Source: Bacteroidota bacterium
GTDB taxonomy: Bacteria; Bacteroidota; Bacteroidia; Bacteroidales; Prolixibacteraceae
Direction of reading: 5' to 3'
DNA: 5,529 nt
Assembly (NCBI GenBank): GCA_030691295.1
Contig: JAUYEQ010000115.1
Location: forward strand, 1 to 5,529
Position numbers and translations under genes: made by a program. A model generated the notes under the pieces. The model was not told the origin of the DNA and did not search any database. It worked only from the letters and a program-made list of their open reading frames with translations. Below, in pieces: positions 1 to 5,529 of this stretch. How positions within the stretch are numbered: position 1 is the first letter of the stretch; the number at the start of each line of letters is the position of its first letter.

Positions 1-873
1 GAATATTATTTTCGGGCTGAATCGCTGCAGCTTGACAGTATCCATTCTGCCCGATTGATCCAGATATACCTGGTTACAATTGCTCTTCTGGTGGCTGGGT
101 TGTTTGTGGCTCTTTTCTATCTGTTTTATAAAGAGAAAAGGCTCGCTACTGAACTCAAAAGTAAATCGGTTGAACTTCGTGAATTGAATATTTCGAAAGA
201 CAAGTTTTTCTCTATTATTGCACACGATTTAAAAAACCCGTTTAGTGTTCTGGTGAGTTATACCAGTTTGTTAAAGAGCGATCTGAAATTGTTTTCGGAA
301 GAAGAACTGAAACAAATTATTTCTGATTTAAACAGCGCTTCTGAAAACGGATTTAATTTGCTTCAAAACCTTTTACTTTGGACACGGTCACAAACGAAAC
401 GGATCCATGTATTTAAAACCAATTTTCAACTGATAGAGATTATTGAAAATGTAAAAGCATTGGTCGATTTGAATTTGATCGATAAAGCCCAACGTTTGGA
501 AATTGAAACAGAGAATAATTTGATGGTTTATGCTGATAAAGATATGGTTGCTACTGTATTTCGTAATTTGATTTTCAATGCCGTTAAATTCTCGCCAAAA
601 GGTTCATTAATCATGATAAAAGCCTTTTCAACAGATTCGTACGTTCAAATTGATGTAATTGACAATGGTGTTGGAATACCTTCAGGCTCGATCGGAAAAC
701 TCTTCAGCATTGAAAATAATTCCGCCACACATGGAACTGAAGGTGAACCCGGATCTGGTCTTGGATTGGTTTTGTGCCAGGAATTTGTAGTGAAAAATAA
801 TGGGAAAATTTGGGTTGAAAGTACTCCCGGAAAAGGATCAGTATTTTCTTTTACTCTGCCTCTTTCCAAATAA
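1..873 (+). CDS. Membrane sensor histidine kinase, 5'-truncated by the window edge
   Basis: This is the C-terminal part of a two-component sensor kinase that autophosphorylates a histidine and passes the phosphate to a response regulator. The frame is open from base 1, so the TTG at 55 is not the start and the true start lies upstream. Counting from base 1, residues 1-22 are the end of an extracytoplasmic or otherwise N-terminal region. Residues about 23-43 are one membrane helix, and 44-67 a charged, probably coiled linker. The HisKA H-box FFSIIAHDLKNPF has its phospho-accepting His at residue 75 (codon 223-225). The HATPase_c domain follows: N-box around RNLIFNAVKFS (186-198), G1 DNGVGIP (221-227), F-box KLF, G2 GSGLGLVL (251-258). 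All catalytic motifs are intact, and the protein stops right after the ATPase domain without a receiver or DNA-binding domain. Its partner regulator is not in the window and its signal is unknown. Some Bacteroidota kinases of this form carry N-terminal tetratricopeptide repeats, but too little is visible to say so here. Confidence 0.95.
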   Translation, partial: EYYFRAESLQLDSIHSARLIQIYLVTIALLVAGLFVALFYLFYKEKRLATELKSKSVELRELNISKDKFFSIIAHDLKNPFSVLVSYTSLLKSDLKLFSEEELKQIISDLNSASENGFNLLQNLLLWTRSQTKRIHVFKTNFQLIEIIENVKALVDLNLIDKAQRLEIETENNLMVYADKDMVATVFRNLIFNAVKFSPKGSLIMIKAFSTDSYVQIDVIDNGVGIPSGSIGKLFSIENNSATHGTEGEPGSGLGLVLCQEFVVKNNGKIWVESTPGKGSVFSFTLPLSK

Positions 874-876
874 TTA
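871..876. other. Abutting convergent stop codons (TAATTA)
   Basis: The kinase stop TAA (871-873, plus) and the BatA-domain gene stop TAA (876-874, minus) are directly adjacent, leaving no base between the two coding regions. No clear bidirectional terminator hairpin with flanking A and T tracts is visible within about 40 bases on either side; only weak GAAAA/TTTTC-type complementarity is present. Transcripts from both sides must therefore end within, or run into, the opposite gene. Confidence 0.9.
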
Positions 877-2922
877 TTTCCAGAACCTGATAACCGCCAT
901 TTCGCAAAGCAGGAAAAAAATCGCCAGCATTACAAATAATTTCCAGAGTTGTTTCCCGTTGTTTAAATCCTGAAGTATTTCGCTGAATTGTCCTTCAATT
1001 GCAGCAATCACCTGAATTTGCTTCAGGTTATTGTCATCAATCTGATCCTGAATGATTTCGTTTGTGTAAAATTCAGGAATCGACTCCTTTCTCGGGAAAT
1101 TATACGACACCGACTGGATGGTTTCATCTCCGACGGTGATTAAATAATGTCCTGCTCCGTCAATTAAATCATTTAAATTCAGTTGTTTGTGTCCTATTCC
1201 TGAATTTCGGGCCGAAACCCTAAATTCCTCTTTTGTTTCCAGGTCAATCAATTTCAACTCATCCGGAAGTTGGGTTTGGTTCAGAACGACAGGTTCATCA
1301 ATTTCCATTGAATAGGCATATTTTTGAGGCTCTTCGCTGTTCAAAACCATGTTATAAACAGTTGGCACAAAAACTACGTGCCGAATGAAGTTGAAATTAC
1401 TTTTATCAATCGGAATTGCCGATGAATACACATTTCCATTTCCAAACCGGTATGTGCTCAGTGCATTTTTCCCATTCCTGAATTTTAGCAGTGGAGTTTC
1501 AATTTTTTGAATTTGCTCCGAAAATCGCAGAAATCCATGTATTACTGGCAAATCAGCATTTGCTTCCTGCTTTTTGAAAACTTCTTTGTACAAGGCATGA
1601 ACGTAATTTATTTCCGAGATACTCATCGAAGAAGTGTCGAATGAAGTGACCGTATTGCCGTTCAAACTGGCCAGCAGTGAATTGTAATCGTCGAAGTTGC
1701 TGGTTCTGTTTGGGAAAAGTACCAGCGAGCCTCCTTGTTCAACAAACGAAATGAGCTCACTTTTCAATCCTGAACTTATTTTCTGGTTACTGATCATGAA
1801 GATGCATTGGAAATTCCTTAACTGGGCAATTTGAACATTATTTTCAGGAAATTCATCGTATGCAATCAGTTCGTCGCCTGCAAACAACGCTTTCAGGTAT
1901 CCCGAACTGTTGTTCAACGGGTTGAAAATACCCAATGCTTTAATTTGGCCCCTCACTTTATAGCTCATGAAATACGAATTGTCATAAATTATCGGATAAT
2001 CATCAAGTTCCACTTTGCACAACTGAATTCCCTGAGAGTTATTGGTATAATTGAGTTCAACGATTGTTTCCTGCTGACCGGTGATACTGATATTTGAAAT
2101 GGCACGCAATGAATCGTTAATTGTCAATCGAACCGGGATGTTTTGATAAGCTTGCTCTGACAGGTTTTTCAGTCGGACAAACAATTTTTCCTGCTGACCG
2201 ATTTTACGGCCGGGAACTTCAAACCAACACGAATCGATAAGGAGGTTGTTGGTTTTATCAGAAGCGAAAGGCAACAAATAAGTCCATATAGCCGAATCTG
2301 TTTTGAGGGTCTCAAAATCAATACTATTCTTCTGGAAATCGGATAAATAATAGAATATTTTGTCTGATTTTTTTGTTGTTCCTGATATTGAACGGATTAC
2401 CTGTGCGTAAATTTCAGTAAATTTTGGCGACCGTGTGCTTTCTTTGATTTCTGTAACCTGCTGATAGAATTGCTCTTTGCTTAAGAGAAACTGATGTTGG
2501 GGAAGCAAATCGCTGGTCAGGATTAGATATTGAGTTCCGGCCTGATATGAATTTGCAATTTCAATGGCTTTCAGCTTTGCCTGTTCGAGAATCTGGCCTT
2601 TCTCGTTCACGTTTTTCATACTGAAAGTATTGTCGATATAAATGGCCACAATTTGGCGGGCAGCTTGCTGAGTCCTGTTATTCAACGGAATATAAGGCCG
2701 GCTAAATGCAAATACCAGCGAAGCAATTGCCAGTAAACGTGCAGTTAAAATTATCAACTGCTTTATTTGTGATTTTTTCCTCGATTCCTTTTTGATTAAT
2801 TTCAACAGGGTAACATTGCTGAAATACAGTGTTTTATACCTCCTGAAATTAAACAGATGGATAATAACTGGAATTGCCAGGGCGAGCAATGCAAAAAGAA
2901 AAACCGGATATAAAAAACTCAT
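874..2922 (-). CDS. BatA-domain, vWA-like membrane protein (682 aa)
   Basis: Residues 1-80 match the aerotolerance-regulator N-terminal (BatA) domain: helix 4-23, the IPVIIHLFNFRR motif, a basic stretch 44-54, then a second helix 59-76. Residues about 91-220 look like a vWA fold with a degenerate metal site: D97-N-T-F-S101 stands for DxSxS, and the YLSDF stretch with D195 fits the third metal-site strand. Residues about 235-315 look like an Ig-like beta domain. Residues about 325-405 resemble a class I glutamine-amidotransferase-like fold (FVEQGGSLVLFPN at 393-405) with no obvious catalytic cysteine. Helix 660-678 ends the protein, so most of it probably sits in the periplasm between membrane anchors. 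Proteins of this build are common in Bacteroidota. They share the BatA domain with the Bat aerotolerance operon, but their biochemical role is not established. The ATG at 2922 is chosen because the BatA motif begins at once; it lies 28 nt after the transglycosylase stop, with no Shine-Dalgarno. The family call is firm; the domain borders and the fold of the middle part are inference. Confidence 0.88.
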   Translation of the reverse strand: MSFLYPVFLFALLALAIPVIIHLFNFRRYKTLYFSNVTLLKLIKKESRKKSQIKQLIILTARLLAIASLVFAFSRPYIPLNNRTQQAARQIVAIYIDNTFSMKNVNEKGQILEQAKLKAIEIANSYQAGTQYLILTSDLLPQHQFLLSKEQFYQQVTEIKESTRSPKFTEIYAQVIRSISGTTKKSDKIFYYLSDFQKNSIDFETLKTDSAIWTYLLPFASDKTNNLLIDSCWFEVPGRKIGQQEKLFVRLKNLSEQAYQNIPVRLTINDSLRAISNISITGQQETIVELNYTNNSQGIQLCKVELDDYPIIYDNSYFMSYKVRGQIKALGIFNPLNNSSGYLKALFAGDELIAYDEFPENNVQIAQLRNFQCIFMISNQKISSGLKSELISFVEQGGSLVLFPNRTSNFDDYNSLLASLNGNTVTSFDTSSMSISEINYVHALYKEVFKKQEANADLPVIHGFLRFSEQIQKIETPLLKFRNGKNALSTYRFGNGNVYSSAIPIDKSNFNFIRHVVFVPTVYNMVLNSEEPQKYAYSMEIDEPVVLNQTQLPDELKLIDLETKEEFRVSARNSGIGHKQLNLNDLIDGAGHYLITVGDETIQSVSYNFPRKESIPEFYTNEIIQDQIDDNNLKQIQVIAAIEGQFSEILQDLNNGKQLWKLFVMLAIFFLLCEMAVIRFWK

Positions 2923-2950
2923 TCGTGTTCAGTTGTTTCGAAATTACTTA
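2923..2950 (-). other. 28-nt spacer between mltD and the BatA-domain gene
   Basis: This short gap shows neither a hairpin followed by T's nor a recognisable Bacteroidota promoter, and no Shine-Dalgarno motif in front of the ATG at 2922. The simplest reading is that the BatA-domain gene is the last member of the transcript carrying mltD. An internal promoter inside the mltD coding region cannot be excluded by eye. Confidence 0.45.
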
Positions 2951-4609
2951 TCAGGTTTTTGGCATGATCTTCAGTTTTTGACCAACCTTCAGACTTTCTG
3001 CAGCCTTTATATTATTAATTTTCATGATATCATGATTTGATATTCCTGAAAATTTACGTGCAATTGTCCATAAGTTGTCACCTTTGCGTACCGTGTAATA
3101 TACAAAATCTGAATCTGGTCCGTTATTTTGGGAGGCAACAGTTGAATTCTTTTCTGTTGAGCTGGTTGCAACTTTATTTGCCGTTGAAGAAAAAGTAGGC
3201 TTTTTGCTGAGTGATTTCTGTTTCTCTGCTTGACTCATTTTATTCAGATGGCTATAATACTCTCCCTGTCCTTCAGTAACATAGATGGTTAATTTTTGTC
3301 CGGCTTTTATGAAATTCTTACGTAATTTATTCCAATATTGAATGTCGGAAACCCGAACCCGGAACCAGGCTGAAATAGCGCCAAGATTATCACCTGATTT
3401 AACGGTATAAATTACCTTGTCGCGTCCTTTAAAATCGCCCGATTCAACACTTACATACTTGATTTGAGGATTAACAATTTCGTTGTTGGGAAAGAATTCG
3501 TTTCTCCGATGATTGCGAATGGTCAATTCATTTTCCAGATAAGTTGAAATTTCATCCTGAGGTAAAACAAGACTGTACGCTTTTGCTTTGCTGGCCGGAA
3601 TAATATCGCGGCGGTATTGTGGATTAAGGGTACGTATTTGCGCCATAGATATTCCGATGACTTCCGAAATTTGGTCGAAGTGAAGGTATTCATTCACCAT
3701 GATGGTGTCGGTAATAATCGGGAATTCGGGTAATAGCGGATAAATATTGTGATTCTGATAAAAATTCATCACATAATTTGCAGCGATAAAGGCAGGTACA
3801 TAACCACGTGTTTCTTTTGGCAAATTGTAATAAATTTTCCAGTAGTCGCGCGCATTTCCCGATCGTTTTATTGCTTTGTTAACGTTTCCGGGACCGCAAT
3901 TGTAGGCAGCAATTACAAGGTGCCAGTCGTTGTATATATTGTACAGATCACGCAAATACCTTACTGCTGCATCAGTTGCTTTTAAAGGGTCGCGGCGTTC
4001 ATCTACAAATGTGCCGATTTCGAGCTTGTACATTTTCCCGGTCGGGTACATAAACTGCCATAGTCCGACAGCGCTTGCACTTGAATTTGCTCCGGGATTC
4101 AAGGCTGACTCAATAATGGGGAGATATTTTAATTCCATTGGCAAACCATATTTGGCCAATGCTTCTTCAAACATTGGAAAATAATAATTAGCAAGGCCAA
4201 GCATTACCGATACCTGTTTATGATTACGGTTAGTGTACATGGCAATGTAACTTTTCACAGTAGAATTATAGGAAAGACTAACTGCAGATTGCATTGATTG
4301 AAGCCTTTGGATGTAAACCGAGTCAGGAAGGATTTGTCTTAGGGTGTCGGCTTCGGCAAGTTGCGTACTGTCGAGGAGAAATACGTTTTGAACATACCAA
4401 CTGTTCAGCATACTGTCGAGTTTGTCTGAAAAATATTTATTTAAGTTTTCGTCAGGAATTTCATAATATTTTTCATATCCGTTCAGCGTGTCAAGTGATG
4501 CAACACCAATTGTACAAACTCTTAAAATATTCTCTTTTTTTGTTCCGGTGGCCGAAGCGCTAATTCCGGTTATTGCTAGTAGTAAAACTGCTATTTGCAA
4601 TATTCTCAT
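2951..4609 (-). CDS. mltD: MltD-like membrane-associated/periplasmic lytic transglycosylase with LysM domains
   Basis: Predicted to cut the MurNAc-GlcNAc bond of peptidoglycan, leaving 1,6-anhydro-MurNAc ends, in the periplasm. Residues 1-20 form a signal peptide (MRI, then a hydrophobic run ending ISASA). No lipobox cysteine is present there, so a soluble or wall-bound protein is likelier than a lipoprotein. The SLT (GH23-type) domain spans about 146-265: the catalytic acid is E167 in LPIIESALNP, followed by SAVGLWQFM (179-187) and AAYNCGPGNV (234-243), all intact. Residues about 302-348 look like a divergent LysM. Two clear LysM modules follow at about 400-443 (YTVKSGDNLGAIS) and 504-549 (YYTVRKGDNLWTIA), joined by a Ser/Lys/Thr-rich linker 450-500. 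LysM modules bind the glycan. At 552 aa, length and order fit Bacteroidota MltD proteins. The ATG at 4609 is supported by the signal peptide. It starts 22 nt after the DUF5683 gene and ends 28 nt before the BatA-domain gene, pointing to one operon. Confidence 0.94.
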   Translation of the reverse strand: MRILQIAVLLLAITGISASATGTKKENILRVCTIGVASLDTLNGYEKYYEIPDENLNKYFSDKLDSMLNSWYVQNVFLLDSTQLAEADTLRQILPDSVYIQRLQSMQSAVSLSYNSTVKSYIAMYTNRNHKQVSVMLGLANYYFPMFEEALAKYGLPMELKYLPIIESALNPGANSSASAVGLWQFMYPTGKMYKLEIGTFVDERRDPLKATDAAVRYLRDLYNIYNDWHLVIAAYNCGPGNVNKAIKRSGNARDYWKIYYNLPKETRGYVPAFIAANYVMNFYQNHNIYPLLPEFPIITDTIMVNEYLHFDQISEVIGISMAQIRTLNPQYRRDIIPASKAKAYSLVLPQDEISTYLENELTIRNHRRNEFFPNNEIVNPQIKYVSVESGDFKGRDKVIYTVKSGDNLGAISAWFRVRVSDIQYWNKLRKNFIKAGQKLTIYVTEGQGEYYSHLNKMSQAEKQKSLSKKPTFSSTANKVATSSTEKNSTVASQNNGPDSDFVYYTVRKGDNLWTIARKFSGISNHDIMKINNIKAAESLKVGQKLKIMPKT

Positions 4610-4631
4610 ATCTTATTCTTTTAGTTAGAAT
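4610..4631 (-). promoter_or_regulatory. A-rich translation-start leader of mltD
   Basis: The 22 nt between the DUF5683 stop and the mltD ATG read, on the minus strand, as an A-rich stretch with aaaagaataagat directly before the ATG. There is no GGAGG-like sequence. A-rich leaders without Shine-Dalgarno are usual for Bacteroidota translation starts. I see no TAnnTTTG-type promoter element or terminator hairpin here, which supports read-through from the upstream gene. Confidence 0.4.
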
Positions 4632-5252
4632 TTAAAATGTAATTCTGCAATGTATCCCAATCATTTTATTATCCATACACATTATTTGCCCAGGCGTCCA
4701 GTTCATCGTTAAATCGTCGCTGATATCGAAGTTGAAAAAGTGGGCATCAACGCTCGCATCGATAATATTTACTGCATAAAAAACAACGGTACCGATTACA
4801 ACCAAATCCCTGTTTCGCCTCCAATAATCTTTTGCACTTCTCAAACGTTCAGTAAACTGACTAATCTTATCAGGCTCCAGAAACCCCGGATTAACAGTCA
4901 GGCGTGTGTATGAAATTGTATTTGGATCATCATCAATAATATCAGAATATGCCTGCCTGTACTTGACGTATTCTTCGTTGTTAAAGTTAATAAAGTATCC
5001 TAATGCGGCAAACCCGCCATAAACAATCGGAACTTTCCAGTATTTCCGGTTGTAAATCTGACCAAGCCCAGGCAATACAGCCGAATAAATTGTTGCTTTT
5101 CTTGGCGAATGGATTTTCCCAGACTCTTTATTTACGATCGTATCATTGGTCGCTTTCTGTCCAAAGGCAGAAAATCCTGTTGCGAAAAACAGGATTGCAA
5201 GAAAACAGATGGTAAAATGCCTTACCGGCGCCGGTTGATTTTTTTTATACAT
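4632..5252 (-). CDS. DUF5683 domain protein, probable secreted/membrane protein (206 aa)
   Basis: The function is unknown. The protein fits the Bacteroidota family DUF5683, usually encoded just downstream of parB. Residues 1-12 are polar and basic, and 13-31 are hydrophobic and end SAFGQ, which reads as a signal peptide. The family signature follows at about 50-80: PRKATIYSAVLPGLGQIYN, then KYWKVPIVYGG. Hydrophobic stretches at about 74-90 and 149-164 may be membrane helices. The middle (95-147) is polar, with an acidic DIIDDD and a basic YWRRNRDLV. The tail carries DASVDAHFFNFDISDDL, another family-typical segment. The ATG at 5252 overlaps the parB stop by 8 nt and gives a complete signal peptide. 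There is no other early in-frame Met, so the start is well supported. Tight linkage with parB and mltD suggests an envelope role expressed together with the segregation genes, but no activity can be inferred from visible residues. Confidence 0.9.
   Translation of the reverse strand: MYKKNQPAPVRHFTICFLAILFFATGFSAFGQKATNDTIVNKESGKIHSPRKATIYSAVLPGLGQIYNRKYWKVPIVYGGFAALGYFINFNNEEYVKYRQAYSDIIDDDPNTISYTRLTVNPGFLEPDKISQFTERLRSAKDYWRRNRDLVVIGTVVFYAVNIIDASVDAHFFNFDISDDLTMNWTPGQIMCMDNKMIGIHCRITF
5224..5235. repeat. 12-bp perfect palindrome inside the DUF5683 signal-peptide codons
   Basis: ACCGGCGCCGGT reads the same on both strands and is much more GC-rich than its surroundings. It covers codons 6-10 of the DUF5683 gene and lies a few bases from a run of eight T (5239-5246, plus strand). 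As RNA it could form only a 4-bp stem with a 4-base loop, so a terminator or strong structure is unlikely. It may be chance, since it encodes Pro-Ala-Pro. Confidence 0.6.
5245..5252 (-). other. Stop/start overlap coupling parB to the DUF5683 gene
   Basis: On the minus strand the eight bases ATGTATAA hold the DUF5683 start codon (5252-5250) and the parB stop codon (5247-5245) in different frames. The bases just before the ATG are A-rich (acaaaataa) and belong to the last parB codons; there is no Shine-Dalgarno motif. This layout suggests that ribosomes finishing parB re-initiate on the next gene, giving translational coupling. The overlap itself is read directly; the coupling is inferred. Confidence 0.85.
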
Positions 5253-5529
5253 TTATTTTGTCGAGGATTCCTAAAATTCGTTCCAGATCTTTTGTTGAAC
5301 CAAAAGGAATTACAATTTTTCCTTTTCCACCCTGATCCATCCTGAAGTCAATTTTTGCATTGAAAAATTTGCTGAGATGGTTATTTAAATCTACGTATTC
5401 ACTGGGGAATTTTGGCTTTACTGCTTTTTCTTCAGGAGTAAAACTTGAGCTGTCTTCGTTGTAGTTTCTTACTATTACTTCCACACGACGAACCGAAAAA
5501 TCATTCTTCAGGGTTTCATCATAAATCAT
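5245..5529 (-). CDS. parB: Chromosome-partitioning protein ParB, C-terminal 94 residues
   Basis: ParB (Spo0J) is a CTP-dependent DNA clamp that binds parS sites near the origin and works with the ATPase ParA to segregate chromosomes. Only the 3' end is in the window: the ParB core and most of the helix-turn-helix DNA-binding part lie beyond base 5529. The Met codon at the edge is internal, since typical ParB has about 290-300 residues. The first visible residues, LKNDFSVRRVEVIVRN, match the end of the central DNA-binding domain (the LSVRxxE region). A Ser/Pro/Lys-rich linker follows at about 25-45. The C-terminal dimerisation domain is at about 46-94, with LSKFFNAKIDFRMDQGGKGKIVIPF and LERILGILDKI, the usual ParB ending. 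The stop TAA at 5247-5245 lies inside the start of the next gene. ParA would be expected just upstream, outside the window. Confidence 0.93.
   Translation of the reverse strand: MIYDETLKNDFSVRRVEVIVRNYNEDSSSFTPEEKAVKPKFPSEYVDLNNHLSKFFNAKIDFRMDQGGKGKIVIPFGSTKDLERILGILDKINV

Noticed and set aside
55..57. TTG at 55 as the start codon of the histidine kinase
   Set aside because: The same frame is open without a stop back to base 1 and the kinase needs an N-terminal sensor part, so the gene is cut by the window edge rather than starting here.
1831..2097. Plus-strand open frame antisense to the BatA-domain gene
   Set aside because: It lies wholly inside a well-supported gene, its peptide shows no domain or signal, and it has no start context. 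The same holds for the other opposite-strand frames at 645-869, 2792-3040, 3749-4184, 4294-4563 and 5003-5345.
2067..2200. Direct repeat TTTCCTGCTGACCG at 2067-2080 and 2187-2200, 120 bp apart
   Set aside because: Both copies encode the short peptide GQQE in the same reading frame of the BatA-domain gene, and the surrounding sequences do not align. Most likely chance or a weak beta-strand similarity, not a mobile or regulatory repeat.
3805..3810. CACGTG core, as in a ParB-binding parS site, near the parB gene
   Set aside because: Only the six-base core agrees. The flanking bases do not form the inverted TGTTTCACGTGAAACA pattern, and the site lies inside mltD codons. No parS match was seen in the window.
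5224..5246. Plus-strand terminator formed by the GC palindrome followed by a run of T
   Set aside because: The palindrome has almost no loop room (at best a 4-bp stem), no plus-strand gene precedes it, and the sequence is the start of a coding region on the other strand.

Overview
The window is densely coding and moderately AT-rich, and it most likely comes from the chromosome of a member of the phylum Bacteroidota. Three things point there: the gene pair ParB / DUF5683 protein next to an MltD-type lytic transglycosylase with C-terminal LysM domains, a long BatA-domain protein with a degenerate von Willebrand A (vWA) region, and start codons preceded by A-rich leaders rather than a clear Shine-Dalgarno sequence. 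Genus cannot be assigned from the sequence alone; a Bacteroidia-like lineage is an inference.

Layout: positions 1-873 (+) hold the C-terminal part of a membrane-bound sensor histidine kinase whose 5' end lies outside the window. All other genes are on the minus strand and read from right to left: the C-terminal end of ParB (5529-5245, start outside the window), a DUF5683 membrane protein (5252-4632), an MltD-like LysM transglycosylase (4609-2951) and a BatA-domain / vWA-like membrane protein (2922-874). Spacings are an 8-nt overlap, then 22 nt, then 28 nt, with no visible terminator between genes. The four are therefore probably co-transcribed from a promoter beyond the right edge, presumably in front of parA or parB. 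The kinase and the BatA-domain gene converge with no spacer: their stop codons abut as TAATTA.

How the genes may work together: ParB loads near the origin and drives chromosome partition. MltD cuts peptidoglycan in the periplasm. The DUF5683 and BatA-domain proteins are envelope proteins of unknown exact role. The order parB-DUF5683-mltD is a known Bacteroidota arrangement linking segregation genes with wall-remodelling genes; the appended BatA-domain gene is the less expected member. The histidine kinase is probably an unrelated neighbour.

I saw no RNA gene, insertion sequence, CRISPR array or phage trait. No non-coding stretch is longer than 28 nt. The window looks like ordinary core chromosome; the points worth a second look are the operon composition, the zero-gap convergent junction, and the compact parB/DUF5683 overlap with its adjoining A-run and palindrome.
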